A stretch of DNA of 64,000 nucleotides, from contig NC_072807.1 of the NCBI RefSeq assembly GCF_028583425.1, forward strand, positions 30,385,001 through 30,449,000, written 5' to 3'. The position numbers and the translations under genes were made by a program. Of the stretch, positions 11,101 to 20,668 are shown piece after piece. The notes under the pieces are model-generated. The model was given only the letters and a program-made list of their open reading frames with translations, was not told the origin of the DNA and made no database searches. Positions within the stretch are counted from its first letter, which is position 1, and every line of letters starts with the position of its first letter. The DNA is from Eublepharis macularius (taxonomy: Eukaryota > Chordata > Lepidosauria > Squamata > Eublepharidae).

Positions 11101-13690
11101 GTCTCAGGCAGAGGTCTTTCACATCACCTACTGCCTGGACTTTTTAACTGGAGATGGCAGGGAGTGAACCGGGGACCTTCTGCATGCCAAACAGAGGCTC
11201 TTCCACCGAGCCACAGCCCCTCCTCCCTTTTCTCCTTCTCTCTTACTAAATGAGTCAACTTACTCATGCCTGTATTCCAGGCATGTTTTACCTGGTCAAT
11301 GACTGGGGAAGCCTTTCGTACCCTGGCTTTTGTACACCAGCTCCATATACAAATGGAATGGTTACCAGGGCTCCCCAAATCCATGACCGGGTGAAATGTG
11401 AATATGTTAAAAAAAACAAAAAACCCTTTCCCAGGTGCAAAGTGTTTTTATCTCTCTTGTATCATTGATCTTCCTGCCAGTATTGTGTGCGTAGAATATG
11501 TACATTTATCTGTCCCTGCTTTTGTTCCAGAAAGTGCAATAAACACTGAAGAGGAGGAGTTGGAGGCAGAGCAGAGCTTCAAAGCTGAGTTGCGGCAGTC
11601 CGAATACCAGTTGCTGAAAGTCTTCATTGTGTTGTAAGTTGGGAGTACAACCGAATAAGCAGGTGTGGGGAATGGGCCATTTCAGAGGCATGGGTGGCTG
11701 CCGAAGTTGGTGGTGCCTTGTAACAATTTCTCCCACGTTGTAGCTGGAAAACCAAACCGGGGCATGCCACTCTTAGGGAGGAGGTGGCAGGGTCTATGCC
11801 TACTGACTTGGCTACCACCAGCAAAAAAAATAGTTTTGAGGTTTGGGGTGGGCCAAATGCAGAGCATGGGAGACAGAAATGTTATCGGACTCCTTTCAGT
11901 GCATGGGAGCAGGTGCAGAGAGCAACCTAGCCATGCCGGTCCTTTCTGTGCATGCCTGACATGGAGGGCTGTGTTCCTTTCTCGGAGCTTTGGTGGAATA
12001 GGGTGAATTCACGGTGCATTGCACCAAAATCTTTTGGGGATGGAACCAGGCTGGTGGCATTCCTTCCTAGTCTGTGCTCTTAGACCTGACTTGTGCTCAA
12101 CCCTCCTGCCACAGCGGTGAGCTCTGGTGCAACAGTTTTCTGGGGAGGGACGGATTCAGCAGGTCCTCTCATTTCCAGATTCTTTTGATAGAAAACTCCA
12201 CAATAGATGATCTTGCCCTGTGGTGACCGGATGCAAAGGAGGATAATTACGCGGTGCTTTCTATAGCGTGTGGAGGAGAGAATTGGAGTAACTGTAGCAT
12301 TCCTTGTGGTTGCAGGACAGGCTCCACTTGTTCCCCCCCCCCCAAATTCCTCCTCTTCCTAATGGTTGAGAAGATCCTGATATGGCAGCCTTGCCGAATC
12401 TCAGCAGGTCCACATGTGGCCAGTAGCTGGATAGAGGGAGCCCTGACAATGTCATTGGGAGTTCTACCAAAGAAAAAATGACAAATAACGACACTCTTAG
12501 AAGTATAGTCCTCCTTCCTACTCCCGTTTTCTTTTTTCAAGGGTAATGTTAGAGGAAACTGACCCTGTGTGTCCCACAACGCCTGCACCTAAAGCCACAA
12601 ACATAATACTAAACATCCACCGGTTGGAGTCAGTTTCCAACGCGGCATCTGCTACAGTCAGAGGAAGGTGTCTGCTTTTCCACAAGTAATGGATTCCCTA
12701 GTCTGATACTGGAAAATTATTCTCCCCCTGCTATCCCCCTCAGGTTGTGTGTATGTTTCTTTTAAACCTCCTGCTTGGCTTATACCTAAACAGTTTCTTT
12801 CTGCCTTTACTCTCAGGATCTGCCTGCTGGTGGTGTCCTCCTCCTACCTGGCGTTCCGCATCTTCCGCCTGGAGCAGCAGCTCTGCTCCTTGAATCGGGA
12901 CTATCTCTCTCGTGTGCCCCGGAGGTATGGGAGGCTCCAAAATGGGCAGACGGCTTAGAGAACCCATTCTCAGTGCCTGGAACGGGGGTGGAGGTGGGGA
13001 GTCTGTGGGGCTTGTTGTGCTGATACTAAAGACGCCTCGATTTGTTTTGGAGAGAGGTGACACAGGCCAAGAGGCATGCTTCCTGCTTTACGGCATCTAT
13101 CTCAGCATTGCCTTCTTTAGACTGGTAGACACTCTCTTTGGGTTCTCAGGCGGAGAAGGGCCTTTCCTAAAATCTGCTCTTTCAGATGCTTTTAACAGCA
13201 GGTGCCAGAACTTGCACCCAGGACCTTCTATAAGGACTCATATGTTCTGCCACTGAACCAAGGCCCTTTCCTTGTGTAACTTCCTGAAATTGCTGTTGGT
13301 TTGAGTACATTTTAGATTAGAGTGGGCAAAAAAAAATTCCGCTACCCAAAGTCCCTAAAATCTGTTAGTGGAATGAATCGTGCACGTTTCTAGGAATGTA
13401 CTTAATTTGCAAGGGGAATTCTGAATTTATTGTTCTTTCATGGATCGGGGTGGGACAAGACTCCTAAAATATTGAGAGGGCAATGGAGTTCCCCAACTTT
13501 ATTGATAAACTATTGAATCTAACTAGCAGTATTTTTTTTCTTTTTAAAAGAAAAAGAGGCTCCTGTGTATTAGTCAGCATTTAAAGGAAGAGAAATATCC
13601 TGTAGCAGAAAGAAATGCGTAGGCAAGTCAGATTTCCCCACGGGACTGGTATGCATCCTGCTAACTTGCGTCTTCTCTGTTTACAGGTGA
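2044..13690 (+). CDS. GRAMD2A: GRAMD2A, 3' part of the gene (seven exons, 5' end outside window)
   Basis: GRAM-domain protein anchored in the endoplasmic reticulum by a C-terminal membrane segment; the family is known to sit at ER-plasma membrane contact sites and bind phosphoinositides. Seven exons (99, 72, 63, 157, 103, 108 and 4 coding nt) join to 606 nt with compatible phases at every junction, giving 201 residues and a TGA stop. The translation opens with VVIPVVSVQLIKKHK and YIFVSLISRDSVYDVLRRV (end of the GRAM domain), passes through a Ser-rich and then acidic linker, and ends with a hydrophobic segment around KVFIVLICLLVVSSSYLAF and the tail FRIFRLEQQLCSL. These match the human protein as I remember it, though the linker is shorter by about 28 residues. 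The gene is convergent with SENP8, as in mammals. The paralogue GRAMD2B is possible but the neighbours favour GRAMD2A. Confidence 0.93.
3460..3603. mobile_element. MITE with 34-bp terminal inverted repeats
   Basis: The left end TGATTCCGCACACGTTGG and the right end CCAACGTGTGCGGAATCA are inverted copies extending 34 bp with one mismatch. The 144-bp length with no coding capacity fits a non-autonomous DNA transposon. I found no clear target duplication, so the superfamily is open. Confidence 0.8.
3701..3994 (-). mobile_element. tRNA-derived SINE, reverse orientation
   Basis: Read on the minus strand it opens GAGCCAGCATGGTGTTGTGG (A-box-like), contains a B-box-like GGTTCAAACC and ends in GGCGGAATAGAAAT followed by an A/T-rich tail. 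An AT-rich insertion or expansion (AATAAATAATAAC type) sits inside it at about 3778-3824. Confidence 0.8.
4014..4204. mobile_element. Palindromic MITE
   Basis: The two halves are inverted copies: CATGTCTTACCTGCCG on the left and CGGCAGGTAAGACGTG on the right, with pairing continuing about 48 bp inward. Differences between the arms are mostly C/T or G/A at CpG positions, as expected from methyl-cytosine decay. GTCTTC-containing subrepeats fill the centre. Confidence 0.75.
4938..5014. repeat. Short palindromic repeat (AGTGCAATCCTGAGAAGAG type)
   Basis: The 77-bp segment starts AGTGCAATCCTGAGAAGA and ends TCTTCTCAGGATTGCACT, near-perfect inverted copies, around a centre with TAAGCCCATTGGA. A relative lies at 7927-8008. 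It is probably a very small palindromic MITE. Confidence 0.7.
5946..6017 (+). CDS. GRAMD2A: GRAMD2A exon encoding the end of the GRAM domain
   Basis: The acceptor is TTTCCAG at 5939-5945 and the donor is CAG|GTACTG at 6017/6018. The 24 codons read YIFVSLISRDSVYDVLRRVC followed by THLQ, in phase 0. This is the C-terminal helix of the GRAM domain and is strongly conserved. Confidence 0.93.
6613..7190. mobile_element. Non-autonomous hAT-type DNA transposon
   Basis: The ends are CAGGGCTGGCCAGA and CTTGGCCATCCCTG (inverted), flanked by a perfect 8-bp duplication GCATATAC at 6605-6612 and 7191-7198. CAG-type ends and an 8-bp duplication are hAT hallmarks. Near the right end lie AGAGCCACATGTGGCTC and CCGAGCCGCACC. 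The element has no transposase and carries a GAAA/GGAA microsatellite at about 6960-7070. Confidence 0.92.
6960..7070 (+). repeat. Purine-rich (GAAA/GGAA) microsatellite
   Basis: Imperfect GAAA, GGAA and GGGA repeats lie inside the hAT-type element, with a repeated GACATGGAAAGAA unit at about 6957, 7006 and 7038. Confidence 0.8.
7927..8008. repeat. Short palindromic repeat
   Basis: GGGAAATCCTAAGCAGAGTT on the left and AACTCTGTTTAGGGTTACC on the right form an inverted repeat around CAATGGGCTTAGATTGGAG. It is related to the copy at 4938-5014. Confidence 0.65.
8402..8464 (+). CDS. GRAMD2A: GRAMD2A linker exon
   Basis: The acceptor is TTGGCAG at 8395-8401 and the donor is CTG|GTAAGA at 8464/8465. 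The 21 codons begin VSSKKSLSLKELTEEPDAVS and match the human segment after the GRAM domain (SSKKSLSVREFSGEPES, from memory). Phase 0 at both ends. Confidence 0.9.
8512..8726 (-). mobile_element. tRNA-derived SINE, reverse orientation
   Basis: Read on the minus strand it begins GGCTGCTGTAGCACAGTGGC, has a B-box-like GGTTCAAATC, then the CCTTGGGTAAGCCACTC core shared by this SINE group, and ends near AGCAGTATATAAGCGC. Confidence 0.75.
9255..9332 (-). mobile_element. CR1 LINE 3' end fragment
   Basis: ATCATAGAATCATAGGGTTG followed by GAAGGGACCTCCAGGATCAT and CTAGTCCAACCCACTGC matches the reverse complement of the conserved CR1 3' end with its ATTCTATGAT-type tail. Only about 78 bp remain. Confidence 0.8.
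9792..9948 (+). CDS. GRAMD2A: GRAMD2A linker exon ending at a LINE boundary
   Basis: The acceptor is TTCCACAG at 9784-9791. It encodes EVIVPEVKWRKGSPASLSLT and a Ser-rich stretch to EEPLVS. I chose the donor CAG|GTACAG at 9948/9949, not the earlier GTATCA at 9942, because the next exon enters in phase 1: G from this exon plus AA makes Glu. The sequence just past the donor reads as the C-terminal part of a BovB-like LINE frame (YRGRPKTRW), so the donor itself may come from the LINE. Confidence 0.85.
9949..10118 (+). mobile_element. RTE-BovB-like LINE 3' end
   Basis: One frame reads YRGRPKTRWLD and then SFVHRVAIGRRRLDGV, resembling the C terminus of RTE/BovB-type retrotransposon proteins. It is followed by GGGTCGCCATAGGTCGG and AGGCGACTTGATGGTG, the tail shared by BovB and squamate SINEs, and a CACACA-like end. 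The left boundary is uncertain by some 10-20 bases and abuts the GRAMD2A exon. Confidence 0.8.
10125..10335 (+). mobile_element. tRNA-Ala-like SINE, diverged copy
   Basis: GGCTCGGTAGCAGCACCTCT and ATTCAATCTCCAGCATCTC are decayed A- and B-box regions. The body contains AAAAGGATCAGGTAGCAG and GAGTAGACAGTGCTGAC, as in the copies at 19349, 15272 and 41410. Confidence 0.75.
10336..11530 (+). other. Remainder of GRAMD2A intron
   Basis: It contains a GC-richer unassigned stretch at about 10370-10770, with a 185-codon open minus-strand frame that I do not recognise, and a reverse tRNA-Ala-like SINE (11088-11222). No exon matching the extra linker of the human protein was found. Confidence 0.6.
11088..11222 (-). 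mobile_element. tRNA-Ala-like SINE, reverse, 5' part
   Basis: On the minus strand: GGGGCTGTGGCTCGGTGGAA (A-box), TGCATGCAGAAGGTCCCC and GGTTCACTCC (B-box), then CATCTCCAGTTAAAAAGTCC and a GTAGGTGATGTGAAAGACC body. Confidence 0.85.
11531..11633 (+). CDS. GRAMD2A: GRAMD2A exon with acidic linker and start of the membrane segment
   Basis: The acceptor is TTCCAG at 11525-11530 and the donor is TT|GTAAGT at 11633/11634. It enters in phase 1 and leaves in phase 2. The reading is (E)SAINTEEEELEAEQSFKAEL and then RQSEYQLLKVFIV, an acidic stretch leading into the membrane anchor, matching human EEDELEEE...LLKVFFVL from memory. Confidence 0.92.
11634..12816 (+). other. GRAMD2A intron, unassigned
   Basis: No exon or clear transposon was recognised, apart from a C-homopolymer near 12334-12343. 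The acceptor tract TTTACTCTCAG ends at 12816. Confidence 0.65.
12817..12924 (+). CDS. GRAMD2A: GRAMD2A exon with the C-terminal membrane anchor
   Basis: The acceptor is CTCTCAG (12810-12816) and the donor is GGAG|GTATGG (12924/12925). It reads (L)ICLLVVSSSYLAFRIFRLEQ and then QLCSLNRDYLSRVPR, with 2 nt of the last Arg codon at the exon end. The hydrophobic run ICLLVVSSSYLAF is the ER membrane segment and FRI(S/F)RLEQQLCSL is family-specific. Confidence 0.93.
12925..13686 (+). other. Last GRAMD2A intron
   Basis: It contains a decayed reverse tRNA-Ala-like SINE (about 13110-13270) and otherwise unassigned sequence. The acceptor is TGTTTACAG ending at 13686. Confidence 0.7.
13110..13270 (-). 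mobile_element. tRNA-Ala-like SINE, reverse, decayed
   Basis: On the minus strand: GGGCCTTGGTTCAGTGGCAG (A-box-like) and AGAAGGTCCTGGGTGCAAGT (B-box region). Confidence 0.6.
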
Positions 13691-14345
13691 CCGTGGTTCC
13701 ATGAGGGGCAGCGATGGAGAAAACAGCACCTTGCGGTCAGATTCTTACAAAGCCCAACTAGCTAGCATTGCCGCAGCAAGTACAGGGCAAGTGGACTCCT
13801 TGCCTGCATCACTCCGGGACCAAAGCTCTTTGTTTCCAGCAGTCACTCTTATAAGTGTCTCTGTCTGAGTTCCTGCACTTGGCCTGGGATGCCAGTTCTG
13901 TAGCAGCTTCTTCCAGACAGCAGCTGTGCTTGCGAGGATGCTCCATGCTAAGCTGTCCAAGGAAGGTGGCCCCCAGTTACTTCCTTCAAGGCCTTTTCGG
14001 CCACTGGAGGCATGGGAGTGGTTTGCTCTCTGGAGACCCGAGACAACTGGTGGAATATAGAGTGTTTCTTCCGAGGCATTCTGGAACAGCCCCATCTTCC
14101 TAGGACTGTGCTGCAGAAGCCCAACGGAGAAACTCCCATTACCAGCAAGCCATCTTGGGGTAGGGGAGGGTGGGAGCCAAGCATACATGACTCACGTCCA
14201 GAGCAGTACCAGCAGTCTCTCCTAGGGCCACTTTCCGTTCAGATTGCCATCAGTTCTCGTTACCAGATTTATCAAAAAAAAAAGGGGGGGGGAGCCTGGG
14301 TCTTTGTCTTGGTGCAAAACACCAATAAATGAGGCAAGGAACATT
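13687..14345 (+). CDS. GRAMD2A: GRAMD2A terminal exon: last codon base, stop and 3'UTR
   Basis: After the acceptor at 13686 the exon gives G to finish an AGG (Arg) codon and then TGA at 13688-13690. Everything after is 3'UTR to a polyadenylation signal AATAAA at 14324-14329; the cleavage site near 14345 is an estimate. Human GRAMD2A also ends a few residues after the LEQQLCSL tail. Confidence 0.85.
14324..14329 (+). promoter_or_regulatory. GRAMD2A polyadenylation signal
   Basis: This is the first canonical AATAAA after the stop codon, about 635 bases downstream. A longer transcript using a later site cannot be excluded. Confidence 0.7.
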
Positions 14346-15022
14346 TTTGCCCAGGATGGAGGTGTCTGCTGGGGCCTGCCCCTTCCCCCCCCCCCCTAAC
14401 AGAATGGAGTCATTTCCATTGGGACCAACCTTCTTGCACCAACCAGATTCCCATTCCCCATTCAGTGCAAAACTAGGATATGTTGTAGGGCTGATTGTAG
14501 GTGTCTGCAGAATTTAGAGACATTCAGCATGAGGGGTCCTGGGAGCTGCCAGGCAGGCCTGAGCTCTCATGAACCGGGACGTGCTGGAGATGAACTCCTT
14601 GACGTAGGAAGGGTAGATTTGCTCTGGAGCAAAACCTTCCCACGGTCTCACAAGAGCAAGTGACCACTGTGCACGGATTCAACATACGCAGCGGTTTACT
14701 TGAGCCTGGCCCAGTTACCCTGAGGAGACATGCAGCTTGGCACCAGATTCCGAAAACCGAGGCAGGGCGGATATAAACTGAGTGCAGCTGAACTTTTTTC
14801 TTCCAGACGGGTACCTGATGCTCTTAAGGGGCAATGGCTCTTCTAGCTGGAGGCAATGCAGCGGAAGAAAAGCGAGCAAGTGAGGCCATGCGTCCCGGTT
14901 TCTGTGACTCGGGCGTTATTCTTGATGTCAGAAGCAGGGAGAAAACTCCACCCTGCAAAATCCATCTATTCTGTGCACCTGAACCAGAGGGGCCTTGTGC
15001 AGGCGCTAATAGCCAGCTTTGG

Positions 15023-15044
15023 ATGTGTGTGTGTGTGTGTGTGC
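15023..15044 (+). repeat. (GT)n microsatellite
   Basis: A run of about ten GT dinucleotides. Confidence 0.9.
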
Positions 15045-15271
15045 AGGGGCTCATAACACTGCTGCGACGTGGGATGAATTTGAGAGCGGGTGCAAGGCAG
15101 ACTCCTAATGCACTTGAGACAAAATGAATCTGCCAGCAGAATGAGAAATTCGGCACAGAAGAGTGGGTGATATCGGCACTCTCTTGGAGGAACAAAAAGA
15201 CTGCATTTGCAAGTGTCTGTGGACATTGCTGTGGAGAACTAAGCCATCTATGAAAGTCATGTCTGCAGGGG

Positions 15272-15478
15272 GAGGGAGAGGCCACAGTCTGTTGGTAGAG
15301 CACACCGTTTGCATTTAGAAGGCTCCAGGTTCCGTTGGTGGCACTTCAGCTTGAAGAATCTCAGGTAGCTGCTGTGGGAGAAGACATTTCTCTGCCCGAG
15401 ACCTTGGAGAGCAGCTGCCAGTCAAGGCAGACATGGACCAATGGTCTGACTCAGAATAAGGCAGCTTTTGGTGTCCAT
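15272..15478 (+). mobile_element. tRNA-Ala-like SINE
   Basis: GGCCACAGTCTGTTGGTAGA and GGCTCCAGGTTCCG are decayed A- and B-boxes. The 3' body CCAATGGTCTGACTCAGAAT and AAGGCAGCTTTTGGTGTCC is shared with the other copies. Confidence 0.8.
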
Positions 15479-16439
15479 TTCTGATCACTGGCCTTCTAGC
15501 GAACAGTAAGCGCCCTCTCACGTCAGTGTCCGTTGTTTTGGGATTGGTCCTTGATGGGACAACTAAACCCAGGATGGGGACTGGCTTGGCCTTTAGGGTG
15601 CTAAAGGACTTCTAGGTGAGAAGAGAGCAGTTGTCGTCCCCCACCCCCTGCCCAACACCTGCTACCTTCAGGGAACTCTTATTTCTGCATTGACTTACAA
15701 ACCCCCTTGGACAACTTCTGCATCGCTGGTGTGTCACAGAGGAATCCTGCGGTGTGTGCCAAGGCATGCAGGCAGTAAGGCAAATGCTGGTCACGGACCT
15801 TGTAATTGTCTTGCACAAACTGGCAGGACCCCCAGAAGCGTGTTCCAACAACTCCCCTGGACCAGTTTTGGCAACCAAGCCGTCTTTCCTGGTAGGCTTT
15901 TCATTCAGGAACCCCTGACAAATTTCAGAGGTGTGCCAGGGCTCCTCAAAAACAGTCTTGAACTCCACCACGTGGGAGAGACCCAGCCTTGCATGAGAGG
16001 GCATATAGAGGCTCAGGCCGTGTGTGTGCGGAAGGGTCATTCTGAACCAGTACCCTTCCTTTGAATCCTTTCTGTTCTCCCCTGCCCGTGCCGGAGGTCC
16101 GCTGGGCTGCAGGCCAGCCCGTTGACTTTCGTACTTAGCAATAATGTCTCAGGTGTTCTATGTCTGTCTTGTCAGACCTCCCACATTGTGGATATGTGTG
16201 GGGGGCAAATGTAATATTTGTTGATGATTTATTGGTGGGGGGAAGCGCTGCTAAGACAAAGTCCTTTGTTTACTCGTGAGTTGTCTTGGCAATATAGGCA
16301 GCCGCATGGGAGGGAGGGGTTCAGGGGAAGCAAAGGGGGGAAGCGGGCCATTCCTGGAAGTGCCAAGAGAACCCGACTGATGCTAAGATTGCTCTTTGGA
16401 ACATTTTCTGTAACTCCCATGAATTTGTGCTACAGCCTA

Positions 16440-16656
16440 GTACATGAGCTATGAGCCAAACCCCCAGTTCAAATCTTGGCTTAGCCATGAATTCACTGAT
16501 TGGCCTTTGACGAGCCACTGACCTGCAACCTGGGGTCCCCCATCTGTGATATGGGGGTAAGTACTAGCCTACCTTACAGGGCTGTTGTAAGGATTACTGA
16601 AATCCTGTATGTGAAGCGCTTTGAAAAAGCGCTATATAAATACTAAGTATTATCAT
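16440..16656 (+). mobile_element. MIR-like CORE-SINE
   Basis: A tRNA-related head with TTCAAATCTTGGC, a core TGGCCTTTGACGAGCCACTG, then CCATCTGTGATATGGGGGTA, CTACCTTACAGGGCTGTTG and the 3' end AAAGCGCTATATAAATACTA. This matches the MIR-type layout with a LINE2-like tail. Confidence 0.8.
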
Positions 16657-19084
16657 TAATTTTGTGATGTGTCAGTACTATACCTTTCCTCTTAAAGCAC
16701 AAAACTCTTCAGGATATTGACACAAATAATTCTTTTCTGCCTCTGCCCAGTATGGATTCATGCTTTCGGAAGTGGGGTATCTTAGCAGAGGCACAGGCGT
16801 CTCTCACATCCCTTCCCTCATTTAAAAACCGTCTTCTTTGGAACAGGCAGCTTTAGGCTGAAGGGCTGTCAGTTTCTGACAAGTGCCAGATGTGCAAAGT
16901 CAAAGGCATGCTTCCAAATTCAGGCTTCCTGTGCATCTTTCACGCTCGAGGAGCTTTCAAGATCCTCTTCCCAAGCAGAGTTTGTTCTCAGAGTCATTCG
17001 GTACAGATACAAAAGTACTTGGCATCCATTCTGCAGGGAGGACAGTAGAAAGGACACCCTCTCTTTCAAAGCCAGTCTACGCTGGCAGGTGTTGCATCAT
17101 TGCCCCTACTCCGAGCTGAAGCTCAAGGATCCGTTCTGCTAGTGGTGAGGCTGCTGCTTCCGGGGGAGTCCCTTGTGCCAGAGGAGAGCGCTTCAGTGGA
17201 AACCAGCCCGTGGGACTCTCAGCCCTCTTGCTTAGATGCCGTTTAGGAGAGAGGGACGCCAAACGGAATGCCTTTGTTTCATCATCCCCCTGAGACGGCC
17301 ATTTAGAACTCCAATGGCTTCTCAGGAATTCATTGCTTGCCAGCTGTTTCTTCAGAATTCATGGTCTGGCCAGACCAGATGTTACTGTATGATTTAACAG
17401 ACACACTAACTGGGGCAAATTGGCTATCAAGGCCACCAGGAAAAGTCCCAGTGGGCCAATGCCCCCCCTCCGAGGCTGCTCTGATGCCCAATAGATAAGC
17501 CTGTGGCGCAAGGTGCAAGCAAGGAAGACTCTGGCCTGGCCGTGCTCTCCTCCCTCTGGACACAATGGACTGGGGAAGGGCCTTTCCCCCCTCCCCATCT
17601 GCCCCTGCCCATTGCCCTTCCCGGAGGAGTGGTTGGGACAAGAGAAGCTCAGTGGGGGCAGGGCTGTTAACCTTTTCCTAGCTGCTCTGCCATTCCTTTG
17701 CCCTCTCCCAGTTGGCTTCCTCACCCCATGGAGTCCCAAGTGCATACCGGTGGGGAGAAATAGAACTATTTGGGGCAAGTATCTTAGCAGGCAAAGGTCA
17801 GGCAGGAATGGGCTGAGCATGCGCATGCGCCCAATTCCATGATCCTGAACAACCTTCTGGAAGTAGCTTTTCCTGTTTTTTTTTATAGGGCCAGTGCATC
17901 CCGCACGTGCCCCTGCCACTAACGTCTAGCTTGCCCCATACATGAGTGAGGAGGCAGCCACCAGTAGCATCCCATCCACTTCAGCAAGTGGCCTAAAACA
18001 AGGAGTGGTGGGGGCCTGGAATAACTTGCTCCGTCCTCCCCCGTGTCTGAAGCCCAGTTCCACAACCTCCCATTTTTGGCTGGTTGCTGCAGTAAGCATT
18101 ACATCTGGCCACTGCAGCACAACCAGTCAGCTGAATGCATCTCTTAATAAAAAGTGTGGCTAAAGAGAGAAACTGATGGGGAGCGTTCTGGGGGTGTTGG
18201 TCCAGTGTTAAGCAATCGGGTGAGGAAATGGTTTTATTCTGACGGTTCCAGTCCCACCTGGGGTGCAAAAGGAGAGAAGACAGGCCCTGGAGCAAGTTTG
18301 CCCATCAGCTGCTCTCATGGGCATCCTATTGGGTGTGGTGGAGGGAAACGGCTGAGCTCCCCTCGAATGTGTGGAAGCAGAGAAACTTACGCAGCCAGAG
18401 GTAGGTGCTGGTTTGGAAAGCATGTGTGCCTGCCACAAATTTAATTGAACCGCTGGAACTTAACAGCTGCTGTGAGTTCGGGAGGTCAGACTTCAGCTGT
18501 TCCATCCTCAGGCAGGCAAGCCAAGCATTTCTGCTATGCAAAGCCAGGGGGAGTGGGCTGTTGGTGTTCTTTGCAAATCCTGCTTTGGAAGATCTGCATC
18601 ATTCCCAAAGAAGCAGGGCCAACTTTGGTGAGAAATGGGACATGCGCCCAGCACTCTGATCTGAAGAGCAGCTGCCGTCTTCTGCTACTGGGTGAACATG
18701 AGCATGAGAAGGGGCAGCAGGCACCAGTGGTTATAGTCTGACATTCCAAGGGCCAAGGGAGGTGCTGGGCGCAGTGGAGCTATGGTTATCATTTACAGGA
18801 GAGTTTGACACGTAGCCCTTGCTATCAGTTTTGCTCACCTTTGCTTTGTGTACTAGGCAGCTCTGTGTTTTTGTGGTACCCTGTTTGTATGGTGTGTCTT
18901 CATGCCCCCCACCCCCCAGGAGGAAAACGATATTTGTCTACATCACTCTGAAATCCCAGTTCAGCAGCAACTTGCCAGCACTGCATTTGACACTCTCTCT
19001 TTTAAATACCACTAAGCAGTCACCATAAGTTGAAGTGCGTCTCCAACTCTAAACACCAGCACTTACTACGACAAAGCATATTGC

Positions 19085-19225
19085 GGCGGTGTAGCGGCTA
19101 GTGTGAAGTTGACTGGGTCATTCTCTTTACTGCACCTACCTTGTAAGGTTGTTGTGAGGATAAAATGGGAGTGAGCAGGATGTATGCCATTCTGGGCTCC
19201 TTAGAAGAAGGGTTGGAGGAAAATG
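19085..19225 (+). mobile_element. tRNA-derived SINE, internally deleted
   Basis: GGCGGTGTAGCGGCTAGTGT (A-box) is followed almost directly by ACCTACCTTGTAAGGTTGTT and GTGAGGATAAAATGGGAG, so the B-box part appears lost. Confidence 0.7.
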
Positions 19226-19348
19226 GACTCGATCAATTGATACCTACTAGAAGCCGTGGGAACAAAGCTATGCAGAAAGCGCATGGGAGGGTTGAATTAG
19301 ACCCAGTTGGCATAAGAGCAGAGGCTGCTGCCCGCTTTTAGGGAAGGG

Positions 19349-19525
19349 CCAGGGCTCAGTGGAAGAGCATCTGCTTTGCACGCTGCAGGTTCTAGGTTCA
19401 ATCCCCGACTTGTCCAATTACAAGGATCAAGGAGTAGGTGATGGGAAAGACCTCTCTCTGAGACCCCGAAGAGCTGCTGCTACCAGTCAGAGTAGACAAT
19501 ACTGGTCTCGGTGCATCAATTCAAT
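19349..19525 (+). mobile_element. tRNA-Ala-like SINE
   Basis: GGGCTCAGTGGAAGAGCATC (A-box), CTTTGCACGCTGCAGG and GGTTCAATCC (B-box) resemble tRNA-Ala. The body continues AAGGATCAAGGAGTAGGTGA and GAGTAGACAATACTGGTC. Confidence 0.85.
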
Positions 19526-20465
19526 GCAAGGCAAATTCATGTGCCTTCATCATGTGTGTGGCAGGCTCTGGCATGCTTTCAGTGGCTAGGTAGTAACTTG
19601 TAGGTTATCAGTTATCTTTAAAGGCTCTGCAGTTTGGTTGGTCCCTTTGCTCACCTTCATTGCCTGTCATAACTAGGGCTGCCAGTTGCCTGGAGGAAAA
19701 AAATGCCCTGTGCCCTGAATAAAGGCTTAATGGGATATTATTTAGCTCCGTACCATGAACGCTTCAGCTGCCCATTTCTATACATTAAGACTCTGTCAAA
19801 GAAGCAGGGCACTTTATTCCCTTGAAACAAACATATGATGTATTCCAGTGGTGGATCAGGAAGACGGGAGGCGCCTCTGCAGCTTTGGGCCTCTTAGATA
19901 TGCTGGCTAGATTGACATCGGTCAATCCTGACCTGTTCGTCCTTTCTGGGTCCCTAAGACCGATACGCTGCCAAATGGTTGACTTCCAAGGAGGAGAGGA
20001 CTGGTACTGTCTTGGCTTGCCTTTTCTCAGGACTTCTCTCGCCCGCTCTTACTTGTACCTGTGCCAGAAAACTGCCAGCAGGCTGCGCTCCGTTGCTTTG
20101 CAGCTGTTGAGTGTGTGAAAAATGAAGCTGAACGGCTCAGTGTTTTTTCTAAGGCAGATCTCTAGTTGAAGGTGGTTGGGGCTCTGGGGTGGTGCAATTA
20201 ACAGCATCCTTCTCTTGTTTGTGGAGTACCAAGCAGTGGTATTGTTTACCGACCCAGCTTTGGCTGAACTGCCCTTGTGTTCACAGCATCCCAACTGGAT
20301 AACCTCTGACAGGAAGGGTTTCCTGCCAGGTTGTGGTGCAGAAGAACTTGAGGCCCTTAGTTATAGCTGTGTGTTTGAGAACTTGGCCCCTTTCAAGTTG
20401 GTGTTCACATTCTCAAGTTGTTCAGTGCTGATTAAGTTTCACCATTTTGTATCACATAATGCAGT

Positions 20466-20668
20466 GAACAGATGGTGTAGTGGTTAGTGTCAGACTAGGA
20501 TCTGGGAGACCCAGGTTCGAATCCCCACTGTGCCGTGGAAACTTGCTGGATGACCTTGGGCCAGTCACACCTTCTCAGCCTAACCTACCTCATAGGGCTG
20601 TTGTGAGGACAAAATGGAGAAGCTGTGTTGAGAGCTACTTTGGTTCCCTGTTGGGGAGAAAAGAAAGA
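20466..20668 (+). mobile_element. tRNA-derived SINE, near full length
   Basis: GATGGTGTAGTGGTTAGTGT (A-box), GACCCAGGTTCGAATCCCC (B-box), CTTGGGCCAGTCACACC core, CATAGGGCTGTTGTGAGGAC and a GGGGAGAAAAG 3' part. It is among the best preserved copies of this group in the window. Confidence 0.88.

Noticed and set aside
20466-20540. A genuine tRNA gene
   Set aside because: A- and B-boxes are present, but the sequence cannot fold as a full tRNA and continues into a SINE body.
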